Position numbers and translations under genes: made by a program | Notes under the pieces: generated by a model | The model's database searches: none | Seen by the model: only the letters and a program-made list of their open reading frames with translations | Told to the model about the DNA's origin: nothing | Source: Azospirillum sp. TSA2s | GTDB taxonomy: Bacteria; Pseudomonadota; Alphaproteobacteria; Azospirillales; Azospirillaceae | Assembly (NCBI RefSeq): GCF_004923315.1 | Contig: NZ_CP039649.1 | Span: 62,001 to 126,000, forward strand | DNA length: 64,000 nt | Direction: 5' to 3' | Part shown: positions 52,035-60,270 of the stretch, in pieces | Layout of the letters: each line of letters starts with the position of its first letter | How positions within the stretch are numbered: position 1 is the stretch's first letter

Positions 52035-54623
52035 TCAGCTTCGCCAGGATGGTCTGGAGCGCGGGCGCCGTGCCTTCCAATGCAAAGCGGTGTGGCGGAA
52101 GAACAGCCGCTTGATCGCTTCGACCAGGGCCAGATAGGTGACGACCGCCGCCGCCAGGAACAGGTAGAAGGAGGCCGGCGGCGCGACGAAGCCGAAGAAG
52201 GTTCCCGCCGGGGTGAGGGGAAGCAATGCGCCGACGGTGGCGGCGCCCAGTGTCAGCCCGGCCAGGACCGGATGAGGACGGCTTCGCCAGGGAGCGTGGC
52301 GGGTCCGGATCACGAAGATCACCAGCACCTGCGTGGCCAGACTTTCCACGAACCATCCGGTCTGGAAGAGCGCTTCGTCGGCATCGAACAGGTGAAGCAG
52401 GGCATAGAAGGTCAGGAAGTCGAACACCGAACTGATCGGTCCCAACACCAGCATGAAGCGCTGGATCAACTGCAGGTCCCACCGTACCGGGGCGCTCAGC
52501 ACGTCCGCCTCGACATTGTCGAGCGGAACGCCGGCTTCCGACGCGTCATACAGCAGGTTGTTGAGCAGCACCTGGGTCGGCAGCATCGGCAGGAACGGCA
52601 GGAACAGGGAGGCGCCCGCCATGCTGAACATGTTGCCGAAATTCGAACTGCTGCCCATCAGAACGTATTTGGTGACGTTGTGGACGGTGCGGCGCCCCTC
52701 CGTCACCGCCTCGCCCACCACCGACAGGTCGTGGTCGAGCAGGATGAGGCCGGCCGCTTCCTTCGCGACATCGGCGGCGCTGTCCACCGAGATGCCGACG
52801 TCGGCGGCGTGGATGGCGGATGCGTCGTTGATCCCGTCGCCGAGGAACCCGACCACGCGGCCGGACCGCTTGTAGGCCAACAGCACGCGTTCCTTCTGCT
52901 GCGGCGTCACCCGGCAATACACATTGACCTCGCCGAGACGGGCGCGCAGGGCCTCCTCGCTCATCGCGCGCAGGTCGTCACCGGTGACGAGGCCGGTGAT
53001 GGCGAGGCCAAGCTCCGCGCAGACATGCCGCGTCACCCGTTCATTGTCGCCCGTCAGAACCTTGACCGCGACGCCGGCGCCGCCCAAGGCGCCGATCGCC
53101 GCGGTGGCGCTCGCCTTGGGAGGATCGAGAAAGACGGCATAGCCGGCGAAGTCCAATTCGCATTCGTCGCCCAGGGCGGCGGTCCGGTGATCGGCCGCCA
53201 TCACCTTCGAGGCGACGGCCAGCACCCGAAAGCCGTCCTCTCCCAGCGTCTGGAACAGGGCATCCAGCCGTGCCCGCGCCGCCGGGTCGAGCGGCTTCAC
53301 GACACCCTCGTCGGCTTCATAGTGGGTGGACAGCCGCAGCACGTCCTCCGGCGCTCCCTTGACCACCAGCAGGGGCCGGGAGCCGTCTGTGACGAGAACC
53401 GAGACGCGGCGCCGTTCGAAGTCGAAGGGCACCTCGTCGATCTTCTCCCAGCCAGTGACATCCATCTTGCGGAAGGCGATGACGGCCTCATCGAGGGGGC
53501 TCTTGATGCCGCTCTCGAAATGACTGTTCAGGTAGGCCAGCCGGAAGACGCGCTCGCTCTCCGCGCCGAGGCAATCCAGATGACGGACCATGCGGATCGT
53601 GGCCTCGGTCAGCGTTCCGGTCTTGTCGGTGCACAGCACGTCCATGGCGCCGATGTTGTGCATGGCGGCCAGCCGCTTGACGATCACCCGGCGCTTGGCA
53701 AGGCGTAGCGCACCGCGCGCCAGCGTGACGGTCACGATCATCGGCAGCAGTTCCGGCGTCAGCCCGACCGCCAGGGCGAGGGCGAACATCAGCGACTCGA
53801 GCCAGGGGCGGTGAAACAGGACATTCACCGCCAGAACGAACAGGACCAGGAAGATGGTCAGCCGCAGGATCAGAAACCCGAATTGCCGGATGCCCAGTTC
53901 GAAGGCGGTGGGCGGCGGCGATGCCGTCAGGCTGCCGCTCAGCCGGCCGAAGACGGTGGCGTCGCCGATCCGGCAAATCACGGCGGTGGCACTGCCGCTG
54001 ATGACGGAGGACCCCATGAAGACGGTGTTGATCGCCTCGGCTGGTCCGCCGGCCGACGGGCAGAGCGCATCGGCGTGCTTCTCGACCGGATAGGGTTCTC
54101 CGGTCAGCGTCGCCTGGTTGACGAACAGGTCGCGTGCCTCGATGAGACGGCAATCGGCCGGCACGAGATCACCGGCAGCCAGACGGACGATGTCGCCGGG
54201 AACCAGCAGATCCGCCGCTTCCGAGATCTCGACACCATCGCGTCGGACCTGGACACGGATGGCGACGGACCGGCGCAAAGCCTCGATCGCGTTTTCCGCC
54301 CGCATCTCCTGGATGAAGTCGAGGGTGACGCTGAGTATGACCAGGATGAAGACGATGACGAAGCTGGTGAGATTGCCGGTGGCCGCCGACAAGGCGCTGG
54401 CAAACAGCAGGATGAGAACGAGCGGATTGAGGAAACGCGACAGGAACTCCAGCCACAGCGGCCGGCGGTGATGCGTCGTGGGGCGGTTGAACCCGTATCG
54501 TCTGCGGCGGCTAGCCGCCTCGGTCCGGGCCAACCCGATGCTCGTGGTCCCCAACTCCGTCAGGACGGCGGAGATTGGCTTTGTCCAGATCTCGTCCGTG
54601 ATCCTGTCCTCCTGAACTCCCAT
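52035..54623 (-). CDS. P-type ATPase, magnesium-transporter (MgtA) type
   Basis: 862 residues from the ATG at 54623. A longer frame from 54698 is rejected because the FNR-like site at 54706-54719 would place the transcript start downstream of it. Features: cation-ATPase N-domain, helices (LVLILLFASALSAATG, VLFVLAVNVLFH), actuator TLTGEPYPVEKH, phosphorylation site VLCTDKTGTLTE, VKVLTGDNERVTRHVC and GDGINDASAIHAADVGISV. The membrane-domain motif is FALALAVGLTPELLPMIV. Mg2+ uptake is the family's usual job, and it may conserve ionic balance when energy is low. Confidence 0.92.
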   Translation of the reverse strand: MGVQEDRITDEIWTKPISAVLTELGTTSIGLARTEAASRRRRYGFNRPTTHHRRPLWLEFLSRFLNPLVLILLFASALSAATGNLTSFVIVFILVILSVTLDFIQEMRAENAIEALRRSVAIRVQVRRDGVEISEAADLLVPGDIVRLAAGDLVPADCRLIEARDLFVNQATLTGEPYPVEKHADALCPSAGGPAEAINTVFMGSSVISGSATAVICRIGDATVFGRLSGSLTASPPPTAFELGIRQFGFLILRLTIFLVLFVLAVNVLFHRPWLESLMFALALAVGLTPELLPMIVTVTLARGALRLAKRRVIVKRLAAMHNIGAMDVLCTDKTGTLTEATIRMVRHLDCLGAESERVFRLAYLNSHFESGIKSPLDEAVIAFRKMDVTGWEKIDEVPFDFERRRVSVLVTDGSRPLLVVKGAPEDVLRLSTHYEADEGVVKPLDPAARARLDALFQTLGEDGFRVLAVASKVMAADHRTAALGDECELDFAGYAVFLDPPKASATAAIGALGGAGVAVKVLTGDNERVTRHVCAELGLAITGLVTGDDLRAMSEEALRARLGEVNVYCRVTPQQKERVLLAYKRSGRVVGFLGDGINDASAIHAADVGISVDSAADVAKEAAGLILLDHDLSVVGEAVTEGRRTVHNVTKYVLMGSSSNFGNMFSMAGASLFLPFLPMLPTQVLLNNLLYDASEAGVPLDNVEADVLSAPVRWDLQLIQRFMLVLGPISSVFDFLTFYALLHLFDADEALFQTGWFVESLATQVLVIFVIRTRHAPWRSRPHPVLAGLTLGAATVGALLPLTPAGTFFGFVAPPASFYLFLAAAVVTYLALVEAIKRLFFRHTALHWKARRPRSRPSWRS

Positions 54624-54705
54624 CCGCCGAAGGCCGAACCGACCAGCCGATTTCGGCCTCGGAATCTCCAAAGAAGTATTCCCGTCCGAATGCACCATGT
54701 TGTTC

Positions 54706-54719
54706 TTAACGTGGATTAA
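54706..54719. promoter_or_regulatory. FNR-like site between the ATPase and phasin-like genes
   Basis: TTAAC-GTGG-ATTAA. On the plus strand TCTAAA (54741-54746) is centred 31 bases away. On the complement GAATAC (54676-54681) is centred 34 bases away. The site could serve both divergent genes. Confidence 0.6.
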
Positions 54720-54808
54720 GGGCCGAGAAAAAGATTCTCTTCTAAATCCCGCGATGCCCAGCCTGGGCTGGCCGGCGGCAAATGCCGGGCAGAAGAGGAG
54801 GAGTATCG

Positions 54809-55270
54809 ATGAGGAGCCACGCGATCAACACACCGGCTTCCCCCCAATTGGAAGGCGCATTTCCAATATGGACCGCCAACACACTGCTGCAAACCAACTT
54901 TCTGGAACGGACCGAGGCAATCTTGCGCATGCAGTCGAACCTGTTCGGCGGTTTCGAGACCATGAGCCGCAACTGGCTGGAACATCGCCAGGACGATCTC
55001 CAATCGGCATTGTCCACCGTGGAGCGGATGGGAACGGTGGAGGATGCGGCGGAACGATCCTCTCTCTGGAACGACTGGATGGCCGACCGCCTGAAACGCT
55101 GGTCGGAAGAGGCGGCCGCGGTGGTGGAGCAGGCGCAGGGCATGTCCCGCGCCATGGCCGAACAGGCATCCGCCAGCGCATCGGTCGACCGGCCCTTCCA
55201 TCCGAGGGAACGGCGCTTTCCGAATGCCGAGGGTCGGCGCGACGGCAAGCCCGAGGAAGCGCGCGGCTGA
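54809..55270 (+). CDS. Phasin-like granule-associated protein
   Basis: 153-residue, helix-forming protein; GAGGAGGAG lies seven bases before the ATG. LLQTNFLERTEAILRMQSNL, FGGFETMSRNWLEHRQDDLQ and AVVEQAQGMSRAMAEQASAS resemble phasin-family proteins, which coat polyhydroxyalkanoate granules through amphipathic helices. No synthase or depolymerase gene is close by. The FNR-like site at 54706-54719 and TCTAAA place it in the low-oxygen regulon. The gene at 55307 may be co-transcribed (36-base gap). Confidence 0.82.
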   Translation: MRSHAINTPASPQLEGAFPIWTANTLLQTNFLERTEAILRMQSNLFGGFETMSRNWLEHRQDDLQSALSTVERMGTVEDAAERSSLWNDWMADRLKRWSEEAAAVVEQAQGMSRAMAEQASASASVDRPFHPRERRFPNAEGRRDGKPEEARG

Positions 55271-55306
55271 AGCCGCTGTCCTGAAGAAGCACCGGGAGGA
55301 GGGGAC

Positions 55307-56002
55307 ATGGGCCATTGGCCGGCGATGGAAGGGGGGGACGGAATCACGGCCCTTTTCAGGGACCGGACCGATGCCGGCAGGCGGCTGGCCGAAAAGCTGT
55401 CGCCCCTGCGGGATCAGGCGCCCGTTGTCCTGGCCCTCCCGCGCGGCGGTGTTGCGGTGGCGGTGGAGATCGCAAGGAGGCTTCACGCCCCGCTCGGGCT
55501 CGTTCTGGTCCGCAAACTCGGTGCTCCGTACCAGCCGGAACTGGCGATCGGTGCGATTGCCAGTTGTGGGGCAGGAGGGAACGCGGCGATCGAGACGGTG
55601 ATCAATTCCAACGTCGGCCTCCTTTTGCCCGATTCATGGCTCGAAGAGGAGACGGGTCGTCAACTCAAGGAATTGGAGCGACGCCGCACCACTTATCTCG
55701 CAGGTCGGCGTCAGCCGGCCATAGCCGGCCGTACCGCCATCCTGGTCGATGACGGCATTGCCACCGGTGCCACCATGCTCGCCGCTCTCCAAGCGGTGCG
55801 CAAGGAGGGGCCGAAGGCGCTCGTGTTGGCCGTTCCGGTGGCGCCGGCGGACAGCCTGGCTGCATTCACCGAAACAGCGGACACCGTCATCTGTCTGGAA
55901 ACTCCCGCCTCTTTCATGTCCATCGGAGCGTTCTACCGCGACTTCCGCCAACTGGATGACTCCGACGTGATCGGTCTCCTCGACGCTGCCGGACAATTTT
56001 GA
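55307..56002 (+). CDS. Phosphoribosyltransferase-domain protein
   Basis: 231 residues; GGGAGGAGG precedes the ATG. The type I PRTase fold is shown by PVVLALPRGGVAVAVEIARR, VRKLGAPYQPELAIGAIA and the PRPP loop TAILVDDGIATGATMLAAL. Proteins of this group occur in stress clusters beside universal stress and Hsp20 genes in many proteobacteria. Their base substrate is unknown. It may also act as a dienelactone-hydrolase partner in fused forms elsewhere, but no such domain is present here. PRPP could be supplied by the Prs encoded nearby. Confidence 0.9.
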   Translation: MGHWPAMEGGDGITALFRDRTDAGRRLAEKLSPLRDQAPVVLALPRGGVAVAVEIARRLHAPLGLVLVRKLGAPYQPELAIGAIASCGAGGNAAIETVINSNVGLLLPDSWLEEETGRQLKELERRRTTYLAGRRQPAIAGRTAILVDDGIATGATMLAALQAVRKEGPKALVLAVPVAPADSLAAFTETADTVICLETPASFMSIGAFYRDFRQLDDSDVIGLLDAAGQF

Positions 56003-56010
56003 GCGATCTC

Positions 56011-56024
56011 TTGATCTCGGTTAA
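56011..56024 (+). promoter_or_regulatory. FNR-like site upstream of the GYD-domain gene
   Basis: TTGAT-CTCG-GTTAA, 112 bases before the gene at 56136 and eight bases after the phosphoribosyltransferase stop. The -10 match (CATTGT at 56047-56052) is weak although the spacing is right. Confidence 0.5.
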
Positions 56025-56135
56025 CGAGGATCGCTCCTCTGCCGTCCATTGTGAAAGCCGAAGAAAAGTCATGAACGCAGCTCGGCTGTTCGGCTGACCT
56101 CCCAGCCAGCGGCCACGGGAATGGAGAGGCACGCC

Positions 56136-56447
56136 ATGGCCACATTCATCATGCTGACACGGCTTATCCAGGGGACGAAAGCTCCACCGAAATCCACCGA
56201 CAAGATCCGGCAGCATCTCGCCGAACAGATCGGCCAGAACTGCCCGGATGTCGAATGGCGAAGCAGCTTTGCCGTTCTCGGTCCCTACGACTTCCTCGAC
56301 ATCTTCACCGCTCCAGGGATTGACGCGGCAATGAGGGTGGCGACCACCGTCCGTGCGTCCGGTTACGCCCACACCGAAATCTGGGGGGCAAGCGAGTTGC
56401 ATCCCATCCATGCCGCTGTTCGGACCTCCGACCCTCTGGCCGAATAG
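56136..56447 (+). CDS. GYD domain protein
   Basis: 103 residues; GGAGAGG lies upstream of the ATG. ATFIMLTRLIQGTKAPPKST, AVLGPYDFLDIFTAPGIDAA and MRVATTVRASGYAHTEIWGA match the GYD family, a small ferredoxin-like alpha-beta fold of unknown function common beside stress genes. An FNR-like site lies 112 bases upstream. It converges, with only two bases between stops, with the COG2187 gene on the other strand. Confidence 0.88.
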   Translation: MATFIMLTRLIQGTKAPPKSTDKIRQHLAEQIGQNCPDVEWRSSFAVLGPYDFLDIFTAPGIDAAMRVATTVRASGYAHTEIWGASELHPIHAAVRTSDPLAE

Positions 56448-56449
56448 GG

Positions 56450-57499
56450 TCAATGTTTCTCTATGCATGTGAGATATTGATCGATGCGTTCCAACCACCG
56501 TCTCCGTTGGGCGGCAGTGGCATCGGCCAGCCGGTGTGCGGCCAGACGGATGCGGATACAAGCGCGGACACTGCGATAGAAGGCGACCAGATGAGGATCG
56601 GCCCTGTCCCCGCTCCGCGCCTCGTAAATCTTCAGAAGATGGCTGGCGATCCACCCTTCTCCCAGGCGATCGCATTCAAGACCGAGATAGGAAAGCTCAT
56701 CAACGGGATCGAGCAGCCGGAGTGCCCGGTCGAATTCAAGGCAGTCGATGATCTGAAGGGGAACCGTAAAAAAGATGTGTTCGGGGCGAAGGTCGCCATG
56801 AGCTTCGATGATCCGCCGGCCTTCCGCCCGCTTCCGCAACAGCCCGCGTTGTGTTTTCAGAAACCCTCGCTGCCAGATCGCAGCCTTGTTTGCCCGGTCG
56901 GCCATTCCTTTGGGGAGTGTGGTTCTGGCCGCGATCTGGTTCTTCTCAACATCCTGGGCAAATCGGCCTAGGTACCTGTCGGCCGGCATCGGAACGGATC
57001 GACTGAAGCGGTAAAATCTCGACAGCGTAATCCCGAGATTCCGGACGTCGCTTGTCTGCAAGGTGTTGGAGCCGATCAATTCGTCCATCCGCCGGTCGGT
57101 CGGAAGGCGCTGCATCCAAACCACCCAATCGACGACACGATCGGCAGGCCCAGGCCGCTCGCACAAGCTGAGGCCACCATCCGGCCGAAGGGCAAGGCAA
57201 AGGGCGGCGTGATAAACCAGCGGACTGAGTCGACGGTTCAACCGTATTTCGGTCAGACAATTTGCATGCCGCAACGCCACCGTCGACAGGTTCACTTCGG
57301 GAAGCCGTCGTGGTTTCTTCAGTTTGTACGCATTTCCCTCGGTTAGGAAGACCCAGGAAAGACGGGTTTCGATCGCTTCGACCTGGCTGGGGCGATCGAA
57401 ATAAGCATCGGGCCTCTCTAGGAACTCCACCTTCAATTCGAGCGGATAGTCCTGGTCCGCCGGCATTCGATCCGCGCGCTGTATCGGATGGTCATCCAC
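56450..57499 (-). CDS. COG2187 aminoglycoside-phosphotransferase-like protein
   Basis: 349 residues with a kinase-like fold. The ATP-lysine region is AYKLKKPRRLPEVNLSTVAL, the catalytic loop IEAHGDLRPEHIFF, and the metal-binding segment QIIDCLEFDRALRLLDPVDE. In this group Asp of DFG is replaced by Glu/Phe-Asp as seen here. Family members often carry a fused C-terminal AAA/kinase domain, which is absent. No antibiotic role is implied; the true substrate is unknown. It is the third member of a minus-strand set with the PRPP synthetase and universal stress protein genes (gaps of 22 and 38 bases). Confidence 0.87.
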   Translation of the reverse strand: MDDHPIQRADRMPADQDYPLELKVEFLERPDAYFDRPSQVEAIETRLSWVFLTEGNAYKLKKPRRLPEVNLSTVALRHANCLTEIRLNRRLSPLVYHAALCLALRPDGGLSLCERPGPADRVVDWVVWMQRLPTDRRMDELIGSNTLQTSDVRNLGITLSRFYRFSRSVPMPADRYLGRFAQDVEKNQIAARTTLPKGMADRANKAAIWQRGFLKTQRGLLRKRAEGRRIIEAHGDLRPEHIFFTVPLQIIDCLEFDRALRLLDPVDELSYLGLECDRLGEGWIASHLLKIYEARSGDRADPHLVAFYRSVRACIRIRLAAHRLADATAAQRRRWLERIDQYLTCIEKH

Positions 57500-57521
57500 G
57501 TCGGGCGATCCGCCGTCTGTT

Positions 57522-58502
57522 CTAAAGAAGATCGCTCAACGAACCGCCGGCATGCATGCGGGCGATCGCCTCTGCGAACAGCGGGGTGGTGTCCAGAACC
57601 GTGAGTCTTCGAACCGCTATGTCGCCCTCCAATCGCCAGGGCGGTACCGTGTCGGTCACCACGACGCTGTCGAAGGCCGGCGACTGCAGCATCTCGACGG
57701 CACCTGGCGCGAACACTCCGTGGGTTGCCATTGCCACCACCGAAAGGGCTCCCGCCGTCCGGCACGCTTCGGCGGCCCGCAGCATGGTGGTTCCCGTTGC
57801 AATGAGATCGTCGAGAATCAGTACTCTGCAGCCAGCCACGTTGCCGACCAACTGGCCACCGCCGACAACTCCGGCACTGCGGGTCTTCTCCATGAAGGCC
57901 AGACCGACCGGCCGGGCAAGGCTGTGCTCCAGCGTTTCGTGAAGCTGTTCGACCCTCTTCATGCCTCCGACATCGGGGGAAACCAGGGCAATCGGGTCAT
58001 TCCCCGCCGTCGCCTTGACGTGATCGGCAAAAAGGGGTCGTGCCAGAAGATGCTCGGTCCGGCAGCGGAAAGCATTCTCGAATGCGGCCTGATTGTGCAC
58101 GTCCATCGTGACGACCCGGTCGACACCGGCCGCCTCGAACAGGATCGCCAGTTGGCGGGTTGCCACAGGGTCGCGGGATTTCGTGCGGCGGTCCTTGCGG
58201 CTGTAGGCCAGATAGGGGGCCACCACCGTCACCCGGCGCGCGGACGAATCCTTCAGGGCCCCGATGAAAAGCAGGAGCCGCCAGAGCTTGTCATGCACGC
58301 TGTCATGAGCATCGCCCAGCAGGGACTGGACAACGAACACGTCGCGGTCCCTGACGCTGATCAAGGGGCGAACCTTCATTTCGCCATCCTCGAAGCGCCT
58401 CTCCTCATGCGGGGAAACGGGAATCTCCAGATGGGTGGCGATCCGGCGGCCATGCCGCCAATGCGGGTCCAGATCGAACAGCAGCATTCCATCGTGCGTC
58501 AT
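57522..58502 (-). CDS. Ribose-phosphate pyrophosphokinase (PRPP synthetase)
   Basis: 326 residues; GGGAGG precedes the ATG at 58502. FEDGEMKVRPLISVRDRDVF, APYLAYSRKDRRTKSRDPV with the flexible loop, VVTMDVHNQAAFENAFRC and the PRPP-binding VLILDDLIATGTTMLRAAEA are diagnostic. It makes PRPP from ribose 5-phosphate and ATP. The sequence groups with the divergent Prs found in low-oxygen loci rather than the housekeeping enzyme. PRPP would feed the nicotinate phosphoribosyltransferase and the phosphoribosyltransferase-domain protein encoded nearby. Confidence 0.93.
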   Translation of the reverse strand: MTHDGMLLFDLDPHWRHGRRIATHLEIPVSPHEERRFEDGEMKVRPLISVRDRDVFVVQSLLGDAHDSVHDKLWRLLLFIGALKDSSARRVTVVAPYLAYSRKDRRTKSRDPVATRQLAILFEAAGVDRVVTMDVHNQAAFENAFRCRTEHLLARPLFADHVKATAGNDPIALVSPDVGGMKRVEQLHETLEHSLARPVGLAFMEKTRSAGVVGGGQLVGNVAGCRVLILDDLIATGTTMLRAAEACRTAGALSVVAMATHGVFAPGAVEMLQSPAFDSVVVTDTVPPWRLEGDIAVRRLTVLDTTPLFAEAIARMHAGGSLSDLL

Positions 58503-58540
58503 CGATGCCTCCCATGCCGGACTATCAAAGGCTGGCCGCC

Positions 58541-59428
58541 TCAGTGTGCGATCAGGACCGAACATTCGAGAGCGGTCCCCAGCACATGGCGGGTTGCGCC
58601 GCCCAGGACCATTTCCCGGAACCGGCTGTGTCCGTAGCCGCCCATGACCAGAAGACCCGCACCGATCTCCTTCGCCCTTCCGGTCAGCAACTCGCCGGTC
58701 GGGCGGCCGTCCTTGTGCAGGACGTCGACCGCCACGGAGATGCCGTGCCAGGCCAGATGGTCGGAAAGGCATGTGATCATCGGCGCCGTCGGACCATTGA
58801 CGTCATCGTCTCCGTCCACCGTCAGTATGGTGGCATTCCGCGCCCGCCGCAGGAGCGGCATGGCCCCGGCGATCGCCCTTGCCGCTTGCCGGCTGCCGTC
58901 CCAGGCGATTGCGATCGATGAAAGCGCCTCTCCATCCATGCCTGGTGCCGCCAGCAGGATCGGCTGACCGGTTTCGAACAATGCCGTCTCCAGCCGCAGG
59001 ACATTGGCCGGAGCATCGAATGGCTGCGCGAACAGGAGGAGGTCGGCACAGCGCCCACGCTGAGTGAGAATGTCCTCCGGCTGGCCAACCATTTCGCGCC
59101 AAGTCGCTGTGATGGAACCGGACGCGATGGCGGTATCGGCGTCGGGATAGCCGACGCTGTGAATGCCGGCGGTCGCAACAGCGGCGTCGAAGCTGCGCCT
59201 TGCGTGCGATGCCCGTTCCTGGTCCGCCTGCTCCGCCTCCCGGATCAGGCGCTCCAGCATGTCGGATGAGAAGCCCTCGGCAATCGGCGGAATGGCCAAC
59301 CGCGGGTCGGGCCGAACGTGGAAGGCCTCAACATGCCCATGGAACAGCTTGGCGAGGGTAAAGGCGGCGTTCAGCGCCCGTTCGTCGGCGGCGTCACCAT
59401 CGAGCAGGACAAGTATATGCTTGATCAT
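58541..59428 (-). CDS. Universal stress protein, tandem UspA domains
   Basis: 295 residues. ATG at 59428 with GGAGACGG upstream. The first domain begins MIKHILVLLDGDAADERAL. The second carries the ATP-type loop MGGYGHSRFREMVLGGATRH with HVLGTALECSVLIAH. An FNR-like site (59490-59503) lies upstream and this gene probably leads the minus-strand unit Usp-Prs-COG2187. Tandem Usp proteins of this sort are the most regular members of Anr-, FNR- or DosR-type hypoxia regulons. Confidence 0.92.
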   Translation of the reverse strand: MIKHILVLLDGDAADERALNAAFTLAKLFHGHVEAFHVRPDPRLAIPPIAEGFSSDMLERLIREAEQADQERASHARRSFDAAVATAGIHSVGYPDADTAIASGSITATWREMVGQPEDILTQRGRCADLLLFAQPFDAPANVLRLETALFETGQPILLAAPGMDGEALSSIAIAWDGSRQAARAIAGAMPLLRRARNATILTVDGDDDVNGPTAPMITCLSDHLAWHGISVAVDVLHKDGRPTGELLTGRAKEIGAGLLVMGGYGHSRFREMVLGGATRHVLGTALECSVLIAH

Positions 59429-59489
59429 GAACCGTCTCCTGCAGCGGAGGATAGGTTCCGTACCGTCGCGCCAAAAATCGCAGCCCACC

Positions 59490-59503
59490 TTGATCCAGGT
59501 TAA
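59490..59503 (-). promoter_or_regulatory. FNR-like site of the universal stress protein unit
   Basis: TTGAT-CCAG-GTTAA, 62 bases before the gene at 59428. The -10 region at class II distance (TACGGA/CCTATC) is poorly defined. Confidence 0.55.
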
Positions 59504-59547
59504 CCTGATCGACCCCAACGGTGAATCTCCGGTCAATCGCAAACGGG

Positions 59548-59561
59548 TTTATCCAGGTTAA
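59548..59561 (+). promoter_or_regulatory. FNR-like site before the BCAM0308-family gene
   Basis: TTTAT-CCAG-GTTAA, with GTATAC at 59585-59590 centred 33 bases downstream and the ATG at 59621. It forms a divergent pair with the site at 59490-59503. Confidence 0.65.
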
Positions 59562-59620
59562 GGCGGCGTTTTGCCTGGGCGCGAGTATACCGCTTTCCGC
59601 TTACCGGGGAGGACGTGGCC

Positions 59621-60142
59621 ATGGGACAAAAACCTCAGAACCGCCGCGCGGTCATCGATGGCCGCCTGCAACCGGAACGGCGAGACCGGCTGATCCAGGA
59701 GAAGGAGCACGACCCCTACAAATCGGACCTCAAACCCGCCGATCCCAGCGTCTGTTCACGCTGCCACGCGGTCTACGAGGACGGTCGCTGGCGGTGGGGG
59801 GCGAGGCCCGCCGATGCGACGGAGACCGTGTGCCAGGCCTGCCAGCGCATCGAGGAGCGGATCCCGGCCGGCATCCTGACGATGAGCGGCGCCTTCGTCC
59901 AAGCCCATCGTGCCGAGATCATGGCGCAGGTCCGTCATCAGGAGAAACTCGAGACCGCCGAGCATCCGCTCAACAGGATCATGGACATCCAAGACACCGC
60001 CGACGGGATGGACGTGACGACCACGGATCTTCACTTGCCCCGGCGCATCGCCGAAGCGCTCGCTGGCCATCACCACGGTGAAGTGACGTGGAAGTACGCC
60101 GAGGGCGAGTGCCTCCTCAGGGTGAATTGGCACACCGATTGA
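59621..60142 (+). CDS. BCAM0308-family protein
   Basis: 173 residues; GGGGAGGA lies eight bases before the ATG. Two Cys-x2-Cys pairs (SVCSRCHAVYEDGRWRW and TVCQACQRI) suggest a zinc ribbon. The C-terminal half has HRAEIMAQVRHQEKLETAEH and LNRIMDIQDTADGMDVTTTD. It resembles the family named after BCAM0308, a gene in the low-oxygen-activated locus of Burkholderia cenocepacia. The role is unknown; nucleic-acid or ribosome binding is possible. FNR-like site and -10 box are well placed upstream. Confidence 0.87.
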   Translation: MGQKPQNRRAVIDGRLQPERRDRLIQEKEHDPYKSDLKPADPSVCSRCHAVYEDGRWRWGARPADATETVCQACQRIEERIPAGILTMSGAFVQAHRAEIMAQVRHQEKLETAEHPLNRIMDIQDTADGMDVTTTDLHLPRRIAEALAGHHHGEVTWKYAEGECLLRVNWHTD

Positions 60143-60198
60143 GACGCGGACCGGCTGGGAGCGGAGTTGCAGGGAGCGGGCCTTCTCAGGCGATGCGG

Positions 60199-60237
60199 AC
60201 CGGGTGGCGTGGGCCGGTCTTGCCTGCGCCACCCGGT
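60199..60237. terminator. Hairpin between converging BCAM0308-type and regulator genes
   Basis: ACCGGGTGGCG (60199-60209) pairs perfectly with CGCCACCCGGT (60227-60237) across a 17-base loop in a 122-base convergent gap. No long T run. Confidence 0.5.
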
Positions 60238-60270
60238 CACGGCCATTTGGTCACGGCCAGCTGGTCACGA
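60235..60270. repeat. 14-bp tandem repeat downstream of the regulator gene
   Basis: GGTCACGGCCATTT, GGTCACGGCCAGCT and a partial GGTCACGA follow each other, starting in the hairpin's right arm and reaching the regulator's stop codon region. Confidence 0.75.

Noticed and set aside
54624-54698. Upstream start of the MgtA-type ATPase at 54698
   Set aside because: The FNR-like site at 54706-54719 with a -10-like GAATAC puts the transcript start near 54670, downstream of that ATG, and there is no ribosome binding site before it.
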